NCBI RefSeq assembly: GCF_052119705.1 | Contig: NZ_JBGQOP010000001.1 | Location: 124,001 to 188,000, forward strand | Length of the DNA: 64,000 nucleotides | Reading direction: 5' to 3' | Origin: Oceanimonas sp052119705 | GTDB lineage: Bacteria; Pseudomonadota; Gammaproteobacteria; Enterobacterales; Aeromonadaceae | Part shown: in pieces, positions 57,596 to 64,000 of the stretch | Layout of the letters: each line of letters opens with the position of its first letter | Numbering within the stretch: the first letter of the stretch is position 1 | Program-made: the position numbers and the translations under genes | Notes under the pieces: model-generated | The model's database searches: none | The model's input: only the letters and a program-made list of their open reading frames with translations | What the model was told of the DNA's origin: nothing

Positions 57596-59152
57596 TTGAG
57601 TAAGGTGCTTTTACGATCAGGCTTAATTGTCTCCGCCATGACCCTAGTTTCTCGGGTGCTGGGTTTAGTACGAGACGTAGTGATTGCTAACTTGCTAGGC
57701 GCTGGTGCGTCTGCAGATGTGTTCTTTTTCGCTAACCGTATACCTAACTTTTTACGACGTCTATTCGCCGAAGGTGCCTTCAATCAGGCCTTTATTCCGG
57801 TGATGACAGAATATAAACAAACTCGCAGTTTTAAGGATAACCAGGACTTAATCGCCGCCGTTTCCGGCACCCTTGGCATGATAGTGACTGTGGTGACCTT
57901 AATTGGCATGGTCGGTTCTGGCATTGTGACCGCCATATTTGGCATTGGCTGGTTTTTAGAATGGTATAACGATGGGCCTGAAGCCTACAAATTTGAGCTG
58001 GCCTCTTTACTGCTAAAAGTAACCTTTCCCTACCTGTGGTTTATCTGTTTTACCGCCATGTCGGGGGCGATTTTAAATACCTTTGGCAAGTTTGCGGTGT
58101 CGTCTTTTACGCCTGTGTTTCTGAATCTGGCCATGATAGGGGCCGCGCTCTGGTTATCCCCTAATATGGAGCAGCCGGAAATGGGCTTGGCCATAGGGGT
58201 GTTTCTCGGTGGCTTGATACAGTTTTTGTTTCAGTTTCCGTTTTTGCGCCGTTTGCACATGTTGGTGCGCCCGCGCTGGGCTTGGCATCACCCGGGAGTG
58301 GTAAGAATACGTACCCTGATGATCCCCGCCTTGTTTGGCGTCTCGGTCAGCCAAGTGAACTTATTGTTTGATACTATGTTGGCGTCATTTTTAGCCACCG
58401 GCTCTATCAGCTATCTGTATTACGCAGATCGCTTATTGGAATTTCCGTTAGGTCTATTTGGCATCGCCATTGCCACCGTGATTTTGCCGGCCTTATCGAG
58501 CCGTCATGTAGAGCAATCCAAAGAGGGCTTTGCCGCTACCATGGATTGGGGGGTACGCATGGTGTTGCTGATGGGCTTTCCGGCCATGCTGGGCTTGATT
58601 GTGTTAAGTGAGCCCATGCTGCGGGTGCTGTTTATGCGCGGTGAGTTCGGGGTAACGGAGGTCACGGCGGCCAGTAAGAGCCTGATTGCCTATGGTGTGG
58701 GCCTGCAAGCTTTTATGCTGATCAAGGTGTTGGCACCGGGTTATTACGCTCGCCAAGACACAAAAACGCCGGTGCGCTTTGGTATTATCGCCATGGTGGC
58801 CAATATGGTGATGAACGCTATCCTGATTTTTCCTCTGGGATACGTAGGCTTAGCCTTGGCTACTGCGCTGTCTGGTATCTTGAATGCGGGCTTGCTGGCG
58901 TGGGGTTTAAGTAAGCGCGGTATTTATCATCCGAGTCGTAAAACTTTGTGGTTTACCGGTAAGGTTGCGCTAGCCAGTTTCGCCATGGCAGCGCTATTGG
59001 TCTGGTTATCGCCACCGCTCAGCACCTGGGCGGCGTGGGGGGCCTTGAGCAGTGCTGGGCATCTGCTGGCCTATATTGGAGCGGGTGCTGTGTGTTACGG
59101 TGCCTTACTGTTAATGACAGGTGTGCGTTTGTCGCATTTTAAAAGCCTATAG
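57596..59152 (+). CDS. murJ: Lipid II flippase MurJ
   Basis: MOP-superfamily flippase of 518 residues that moves lipid II across the inner membrane for peptidoglycan synthesis. Fourteen helices are expected. N-terminal SRVLGLVRDVVIANLLGAGASADVFFFANRIPNFLRRLFAEGAF contains the conserved RDxxxA and the central arginine/acid residues. Start TTG 57596 with CGAGG 8 bases upstream (MSKVLLRSGLIVSAMT). Followed by ribF after 67 bases. Confidence 0.97.
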   Translation: MSKVLLRSGLIVSAMTLVSRVLGLVRDVVIANLLGAGASADVFFFANRIPNFLRRLFAEGAFNQAFIPVMTEYKQTRSFKDNQDLIAAVSGTLGMIVTVVTLIGMVGSGIVTAIFGIGWFLEWYNDGPEAYKFELASLLLKVTFPYLWFICFTAMSGAILNTFGKFAVSSFTPVFLNLAMIGAALWLSPNMEQPEMGLAIGVFLGGLIQFLFQFPFLRRLHMLVRPRWAWHHPGVVRIRTLMIPALFGVSVSQVNLLFDTMLASFLATGSISYLYYADRLLEFPLGLFGIAIATVILPALSSRHVEQSKEGFAATMDWGVRMVLLMGFPAMLGLIVLSEPMLRVLFMRGEFGVTEVTAASKSLIAYGVGLQAFMLIKVLAPGYYARQDTKTPVRFGIIAMVANMVMNAILIFPLGYVGLALATALSGILNAGLLAWGLSKRGIYHPSRKTLWFTGKVALASFAMAALLVWLSPPLSTWAAWGALSSAGHLLAYIGAGAVCYGALLLMTGVRLSHFKSL

Positions 59153-59219
59153 AGCTGATCCTAGCGGCGGCCTGAGGTATAATCCGTCGCTTTACAATTT
59201 AAGGCCAGTCTTGGAGTCT

Positions 59220-60167
59220 ATGGAGCTTATACGCGGCATTCCCAATATCAAACCCTGGCACGGCGGCTGTGTGCTCACCATAGGTAACTTTGATGGGGTG
59301 CATTTAGGGCACCAAGCCGTGCTACTGGGCTTGATAGAGCAGGCACGGCGCTTACAAGTGCCGGCCTGCGTGATGGTGTTTGAGCCTCAACCCCGAGAGC
59401 TGTTTAGTGGCGGTGAAGCACCGCCTCGGCTGACACGACTGCGCGAAAAATATCGCCAGCTGGCGCGGCTCGGTATCGACCGTTTATTGTGCGTGCGCTT
59501 TAACAAGGCATTTGCCGCCCAAAGCCCGGATCATTTTATTCGTGATTTATTGGTGGATAAACTGGGGGTGCGGTTTTTAGTGGTGGGTGATGATTTTCGC
59601 TTTGGTCAACACAGACACGGCGATTTTGAATTATTAACCCGCGCCGGTGCTGCTTTTAATTTTGATGTGGTCAGCACCCAGAGCTTTCGCAGAAACAGCC
59701 AGCGGGTGAGCAGTACGCTTATCCGTGACGCCTTGGTTAATGACAGACTCGAAGACGCGGCCGAGATGCTGGGCCGACCTTATAGTTTATGTGGCCGCGT
59801 AGCCCATGGCGCCAAGCTGGGGCGCACCATAGGTTTTCCGACCGCTAACGTGGCATTAAAGCGCCAAGTTAGCCCAGTGTCAGGCGTGTATGCGGTTGAG
59901 CTGTTGATGGACGGCATGTCTTATCCCGGCGTAGCTAACATTGGCAATAAGCCGACCGTGAACGGCAGCCAAGCCTTATTAGAAGTCCATCTGTTTGATT
60001 TTTCCGGTGATATTTACGGTAAACAGGTGGAAGTGGAGCTGCGCAAAAAGTTGCGCAGTGAACAAAAATTCGCTTCCTTTGCACTGTTAAAGGAGCAAAT
60101 TCAACGCGACGCCGTTGCAGCCCGCCATTGGTTTGGGCTTGCGGTATCAGAACCGAACGGAATGTAG
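59220..60167 (+). CDS. ribF: Bifunctional riboflavin kinase/FAD synthetase RibF
   Basis: Makes FMN from riboflavin and FAD from FMN. It has 315 residues from ATG 59220 (MELIRGIPNIKPWHGGCVLTIGNFDGVHLGHQA); the frame opens earlier inside murJ. The N-terminal nucleotidyltransferase GNFDGVHLGH and RFGQHRHGDFELL, STLIRDALVNDRLEDA, and the C-terminal kinase GRTIGFPTANVAL with the GVYAV block are intact. ileS follows 5 bases after the stop. Confidence 0.97.
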   Translation: MELIRGIPNIKPWHGGCVLTIGNFDGVHLGHQAVLLGLIEQARRLQVPACVMVFEPQPRELFSGGEAPPRLTRLREKYRQLARLGIDRLLCVRFNKAFAAQSPDHFIRDLLVDKLGVRFLVVGDDFRFGQHRHGDFELLTRAGAAFNFDVVSTQSFRRNSQRVSSTLIRDALVNDRLEDAAEMLGRPYSLCGRVAHGAKLGRTIGFPTANVALKRQVSPVSGVYAVELLMDGMSYPGVANIGNKPTVNGSQALLEVHLFDFSGDIYGKQVEVELRKKLRSEQKFASFALLKEQIQRDAVAARHWFGLAVSEPNGM

Positions 60168-60172
60168 GACTC

Positions 60173-62992
60173 ATGACCGATTATAAAAACACCCTGAATT
60201 TGCCCGAAACAGATTTTCCGATGCGCGGTAACTTGGCCCAACGAGAGCCGGAAATGTTAGCCCGCTGGACGAAACAGGATTTATACGGCGCCGTGCGTAA
60301 AGCCAAAGCTGGCAAAAAGCCTTTTATTCTGCACGACGGCCCTCCGTACGCCAATGGCAGCATTCATATTGGTCACTCGGTAAACAAGATCCTAAAAGAC
60401 ATTATCGTGAAGTCGAAAGGCTTACAGGGCTTTGACTCACCCTACATTCCCGGTTGGGACTGCCACGGTCTGCCGATCGAACTTAAAGTAGAAGAAAAAA
60501 TTGGTAAGCCCGGTGTTAAAGTCACGCCTGCCGAGTTTCGTGAAGCCTGCCGTGCTTATGCCAAAACACAAATTGAGGCGCAAAAAGTCGATTTTATTCG
60601 CTTAGGCGTGCTGGGCGATTGGGATAATCCGTATCTGACCATGGACTTTGGCACCGAAGCCAACATCATTCGCTCCATGAGCAAAATCATCGATAATGGT
60701 CATCTGCACAAAGGCTCAAAGCCGGTGCACTGGTGTACCGATTGCGGCTCGGCACTGGCAGAAGCAGAAGTAGAATACGAAGACCGTCGCTCGCCGGCGA
60801 TTGACGTGCGCTTTAAAGCCGTGGATCAAGCTGCAGTCGCCGCCTTGTTTGATTGTCCGGTCGATCATTTTGGTCAGGGCCCAGTCTCTGTGGTCATTTG
60901 GACCACCACCCCTTGGACGCTGCCGGCTAACCGCGCCGTGGCCTTGAATAACGATCTGAGCTACGCGCTAGTACAAGTAGAAGGCGAGCATCCAGAGCGC
61001 TTGATTTTGGCGGCAGATTTAGTGACTGACGTGATGGACCGCGCCGGCATCAGCCATTATCACAACTTAGGTTTTTGCCAAGGCTCGGCGCTTGAGCTCA
61101 GCCGTTTCCAGCATCCTTTCTATGACTTTGATGTGCCCGCGATTCTAGGCGAGCACGTGACCCTAGATGCCGGTACCGGTGCCGTGCATACCGCACCCGG
61201 ACATGGTCAAGAAGACTTCGTGGTCGGTCAGCAGTACGGCTTAGAAATTGCCAACCCAGTGGGCGGCAATGGCGTTTACTTGCCTGATACCGAACTGTTT
61301 GCCGGTCAGCACGTGTTTAAAGCCAATGATTCAGTGGTGGAAGTGCTCAAAGAGCGCGGCGCGCTATTACATCATCAAGCCTACATGCACTCCTATCCGC
61401 ATTGCTGGCGCCATAAGACGCCGATTATTTTCCGTGCCACACCGCAGTGGTTTATCAGCATGGAGCAAGGCGGCTTACGCACCAAAGCCTTAGGCGAAAT
61501 CAAGAAAGTACAATGGGTGCCAGAATGGGGTCAAAACCGCATTCAGGCCATGGTGGAGAATCGTCCAGACTGGTGTATTTCACGCCAGCGTACGTGGGGC
61601 GTGCCAATTGCCTTATTTGTGCACAAAGACACCCAAGCCCTGCACCCGCGTGCCACCGAGCTAATGGAAGACGTGGCCAAGCGCGTAGAGCTGGCCGGTA
61701 TTCAAGCCTGGTGGGATCTGGACTCGGCCGAGCTGTTAGGCGAAGAAGCGGGCCAATACGAAAAGGTATTGGATACGCTTGATGTGTGGTTTGACTCAGG
61801 ATCTACCCACGCTACCGTGGTTGATCCGCGTCCCGAGTTTGGCGGCCACAGCGCTGATCTGTATCTGGAAGGCTCGGATCAGCATCGCGGCTGGTTTATG
61901 TCATCCTTAATGATCTCCACCGCCATGAAAGGCCATGCGCCGTATCGCCAAGTGCTGACCCACGGTTTCACCGTGGACGGCGACGGTCGCAAGATGTCTA
62001 AGTCGGTAGGCAACGTGGTGAGCCCACAGCAAGTGATGAACAAGCTGGGTGCCGATATCTTGCGCTTATGGGTAGCGAGCACGGATTATGCCGGCGAGAT
62101 GACGGTTTCAGATGAAATTCTAAACCGCAGCGCCGATGCCTATCGTCGTATTCGTAACACGGCGCGCTTCTTGTTAGCTAACTTGAACGGCTTCGATCCG
62201 GCGACCGATATGGTGGCACCAGAAGACATGGTGTTGATCGACCGCTGGGCCGTGGGTCGAGCGCAAGCGATCCAGCAAGAGATCATCACCGCCTATGACG
62301 AATATAACTTCCACTTAGTGACGCAAAAGCTGATGCAGTTTTGCTCGGTAGAAATGGGATCCTTCTATCTGGACGTGATCAAAGACCGCCAGTACACGGC
62401 CAAAGCCGATGGTTTGGCCCGTCGCTCTTGTCAGACGGCGCTTTATCACATAGTGGAAGCCTTAGTGCGCTGGATGGCACCTATCATGAGCTTTACCGCG
62501 GATGAAATCTGGAACTTGTTACCGGGCGAGCGCAGTCAGTTTGTGTTTACCGAAGAGTTCTACGAGGGGCTATTTGGTCTGGCCGCCGATGAAACACTGA
62601 ATGATGACTTCTGGGCGCAATTGCTCACCGTGCGTCAAGCGGTGAACAAGGCCTTAGAAAGCGCCCGTAAAGAGAAAGTAATTGGCGGCGCACTGGAAGC
62701 TGAAATCACGCTGTTTGTGGATGAATCTTTGGCCACCATCTTGGGTCGTTTAGGGTCAGAGCTGCGCTTCGTGCTGTTAACCTCAAGCGTGACGGTTAAG
62801 CCGTTACCAGAAGCGGTTAACGCCCAAGATACGGAGCTGGAAGGCTTGAAAATATCAGTGGCTAAGAGCGAGGCCGAGAAGTGCGGTCGTTGCTGGCACC
62901 ATGTGGCGGATGTCAGCGAAGAGCACGACCATATGTGTGGCCGTTGCGTATCTAACGTCTCTGGAGACGGCGAAACTCGCCGGTTTGCTTAA
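60173..62992 (+). CDS. ileS: Isoleucyl-tRNA synthetase
   Basis: Class I synthetase of 939 residues. HIGH motif in GPPYANGSIHIGHSVNK, the CP1 editing domain (VIWTTTPWTLPANRAVAL, TGAVHTAPGHGQEDF), KMSKS in GDGRKMSKSVGNVV, and a C-terminal zinc site (CGRCWHHVADVSEEH then CGRC). Start ATG 60173; the upstream frame overlaps ribF. It belongs to the ribF-ileS-lspA-fkpB-ispH operon, with lspA starting on its last base. Confidence 0.98.
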   Translation: MTDYKNTLNLPETDFPMRGNLAQREPEMLARWTKQDLYGAVRKAKAGKKPFILHDGPPYANGSIHIGHSVNKILKDIIVKSKGLQGFDSPYIPGWDCHGLPIELKVEEKIGKPGVKVTPAEFREACRAYAKTQIEAQKVDFIRLGVLGDWDNPYLTMDFGTEANIIRSMSKIIDNGHLHKGSKPVHWCTDCGSALAEAEVEYEDRRSPAIDVRFKAVDQAAVAALFDCPVDHFGQGPVSVVIWTTTPWTLPANRAVALNNDLSYALVQVEGEHPERLILAADLVTDVMDRAGISHYHNLGFCQGSALELSRFQHPFYDFDVPAILGEHVTLDAGTGAVHTAPGHGQEDFVVGQQYGLEIANPVGGNGVYLPDTELFAGQHVFKANDSVVEVLKERGALLHHQAYMHSYPHCWRHKTPIIFRATPQWFISMEQGGLRTKALGEIKKVQWVPEWGQNRIQAMVENRPDWCISRQRTWGVPIALFVHKDTQALHPRATELMEDVAKRVELAGIQAWWDLDSAELLGEEAGQYEKVLDTLDVWFDSGSTHATVVDPRPEFGGHSADLYLEGSDQHRGWFMSSLMISTAMKGHAPYRQVLTHGFTVDGDGRKMSKSVGNVVSPQQVMNKLGADILRLWVASTDYAGEMTVSDEILNRSADAYRRIRNTARFLLANLNGFDPATDMVAPEDMVLIDRWAVGRAQAIQQEIITAYDEYNFHLVTQKLMQFCSVEMGSFYLDVIKDRQYTAKADGLARRSCQTALYHIVEALVRWMAPIMSFTADEIWNLLPGERSQFVFTEEFYEGLFGLAADETLNDDFWAQLLTVRQAVNKALESARKEKVIGGALEAEITLFVDESLATILGRLGSELRFVLLTSSVTVKPLPEAVNAQDTELEGLKISVAKSEAEKCGRCWHHVADVSEEHDHMCGRCVSNVSGDGETRRFA

Positions 62993-63498
62993 TGACGAAC
63001 GTGCGAGGCTCTTTAGTGCTTAATAGCGGTCTACGTTGGTGGTGGCTGGCCATAGTGGCCATAATGCTCGACCAAGTGAGCAAGTGGCTCACGGTGACGT
63101 ATCTGGACTTTGGTTATCCTGGGGTGGAAGTCACCCCCTTCTTTAACCTAGTGCACGTCTATAACCCGGGTGCCGCCTTTAGCTTCTTGGCGGATCAAGG
63201 GGGCTGGCAACGCTGGTTTTTTGCAGGGCTCGCCACAGCGGTTACTGTGCTATTAAGCGTGTGGATGGCCAAAATGCCCAAAGCCGCTCGCTGGTTGCCG
63301 GCAGCCTATGCATTAGTGATTGGTGGTGCCATAGGTAACGTGATTGACCGTATTATGCTCGGTCACGTGGTGGACTTTCTCGACTTTTATGTAAACGCTT
63401 GGCATTGGCCTGCCTTTAACTTAGCCGACAGCTTTATCTTTATTGGTGCGGCTATGATCATCATCGACAGCCTGAAGAAGGACAAAGTAGATGAGTAA
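62992..63498 (+). CDS. lspA: Lipoprotein signal peptidase II
   Basis: Aspartyl protease of 168 residues with four helices, cleaving prolipoproteins after Lgt. The catalytic aspartates sit in GNVIDRIMLGHVVDFLDFY and FNLADSFIFIGA; the N-terminal LDQVSKW and NPGAAFSFL motifs are standard. It overlaps ileS by 1 base and fkpB by 8 bases. Lgt, its functional predecessor, is at 52.6 kb. Confidence 0.98.
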   Translation: MTNVRGSLVLNSGLRWWWLAIVAIMLDQVSKWLTVTYLDFGYPGVEVTPFFNLVHVYNPGAAFSFLADQGGWQRWFFAGLATAVTVLLSVWMAKMPKAARWLPAAYALVIGGAIGNVIDRIMLGHVVDFLDFYVNAWHWPAFNLADSFIFIGAAMIIIDSLKKDKVDE

Positions 63499-63925
63499 CC
63501 AGATAGGAGCCCAGAGTGAAGTCTTGTTTCACTTCACGCTGACCTTGAATGACGGCTCTGTGGCCGACAGCACTAAGTTGCAAGGCCAGCCGGCTAAGCT
63601 ACGCATGGGGGATGGCAGCCTAACAGCCACCTTTGAGGCCTGCTTGCTGGGTTTAAAAGCCGGCGATGAGCACAGCTTTGAGCTGGGCCCCGATGATGCC
63701 TTTGGGCCGATTAATCCTAATAACATCCACCATCTGGAACGCCGTCAGTTTGCCGCCGACATAGACGTGAGTGAGGGCACCATAGTGGCCTTTACCCAAC
63801 CGAATGGCAGCGAAATACCCGGCATCATTCGCGATGTGGCTGGCGATTCGGTGACAGTGGACTTCAACCATCCGTTGGCGGGTCAGCAAGTGACCTTTGA
63901 CGTAGAAATACTGACCGTTAGCTAA
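63491..63925 (+). CDS. fkpB: FKBP-type peptidyl-prolyl isomerase FkpB (SlpA family)
   Basis: Cytoplasmic SlyD-like PPIase/chaperone of 144 residues. VLFHFTLTLNDGSVADSTKLQGQPAKLRMGDG and the insert-in-flap domain (HSFELGPDDAFGPINPNNIHHLER) then VDFNHPLAGQQVTFDVEIL match FkpB. No histidine-rich tail as in SlyD. Overlaps lspA by 8 bases, with ispH next. Confidence 0.96.
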   Translation: MSNQIGAQSEVLFHFTLTLNDGSVADSTKLQGQPAKLRMGDGSLTATFEACLLGLKAGDEHSFELGPDDAFGPINPNNIHHLERRQFAADIDVSEGTIVAFTQPNGSEIPGIIRDVAGDSVTVDFNHPLAGQQVTFDVEILTVS

Positions 63926-63955
63926 CGGGTTTGTTTAGCATTTAAGGAGTCTGGC

Positions 63956-64000
63956 ATGGATATTCTACTCGCCAACCCGCGCGGCTTTTGTGCCGGTGTG
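63956..64000 (+). CDS. ispH: 4-hydroxy-3-methylbut-2-enyl diphosphate reductase IspH (partial, cut by window end)
   Basis: Last enzyme of the non-mevalonate isoprenoid pathway. Only the first 15 codons are present (MDILLANPRGFCAGV), which contain the first 4Fe-4S cysteine and match the universal IspH N-terminus. Preceded by AAGGAG. Position after fkpB is as in E. coli. Confidence 0.95.
   Translation, partial: MDILLANPRGFCAGV

Noticed and set aside
57030..57599. 189-codon plus-strand frame
   Set aside because: Antisense to rpsT, whose identity is certain, and runs through a terminator.

Overview
The window is a 64 kb stretch of chromosome from a marine-type gammaproteobacterium. Gene content and order (barA/rlmD-relA-mazG, nadB/rpoE-rseABC-lepA-lepB-rnc-era-recO-pdxJ, yfjD-ypjD/ffh-rpsP-rimM-trmD-rplS, mutH/rppH-ptsP-lgt-thyA, nhaA-nhaR, rpsT/murJ-ribF-ileS-lspA-fkpB-ispH), an E. 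coli-like RF2 frameshift site, MotX (sodium-driven polar flagellum) and NhaA/NhaR all point to the Aeromonadales. An Oceanisphaera/Oceanimonas-like genome is my best guess, made without any database search. There are no rRNA or tRNA genes, intact insertion sequences, prophages or CRISPR arrays.

Layout. 1-7.4 kb: recJ (cut by the window edge), a periplasmic cytochrome c divergent from a small DUF2892 membrane protein with a perfect FNR-type box between them, a dCache chemoreceptor, prfB with its programmed +1 frameshift, and lysS. 7.4-16.9 kb: more accessory genes, namely an orphan FMN glutamate-synthase-like protein, a DUF3597 protein, a YkgJ-type cysteine-cluster protein, a MacA/FtsX-permease/LolD-like export operon, a lipoprotein and a dicarboxylate symporter, with long gaps. 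17.1-18.5 kb: a divergent PACE efflux pump/LysR pair with CTG-rich codon use, probably inserted next to ygfZ. 18.5-30.8 kb: ygfZ/sdhE-ygfX, nadB, the sigma-E operon and the lepA-to-pdxJ cluster. 30.9-40.2 kb: barA, rlmD, relA, mazG, motX and nsrR, joining acetate/GacA-type signalling, stringent response, motility and nitric-oxide sensing. 40.6-46.5 kb: yfjD-ypjD and the SRP/ribosome operon. 46.6-54.2 kb: an MFS transporter, mutH, a DnaA-box-rich gap, then rppH-ptsP-lgt-thyA. 54.4-64 kb: nhaA-nhaR, a dithiol ArsR-family repressor, and rpsT/murJ to ispH.

Two non-coding signals stand out. First, the 3' ends of at least a dozen genes are followed by tandem seven-base units of the form GT(G/A/T)A(A/G)GN, always oriented so that the purine-rich strand is the transcript. 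Each unit carries TGA or TAA, and because seven is not a multiple of three, three consecutive units put a stop in every reading frame. Convergent genes have facing arms that can pair. The nine-copy telomere-like TTAACCC array at 17.0 kb is a homogenised member of this family. Second, the mutH-rppH gap holds three clustered DnaA boxes (two in one orientation, one opposed), two further perfect boxes and eight GATC sites. That matches the arrangement and genomic address of the E. coli DnaA-reactivating element DARS2.

Most genes are conserved housekeeping genes whose identity rests on recognised motifs and synteny. Calls with real uncertainty are marked in their entries.
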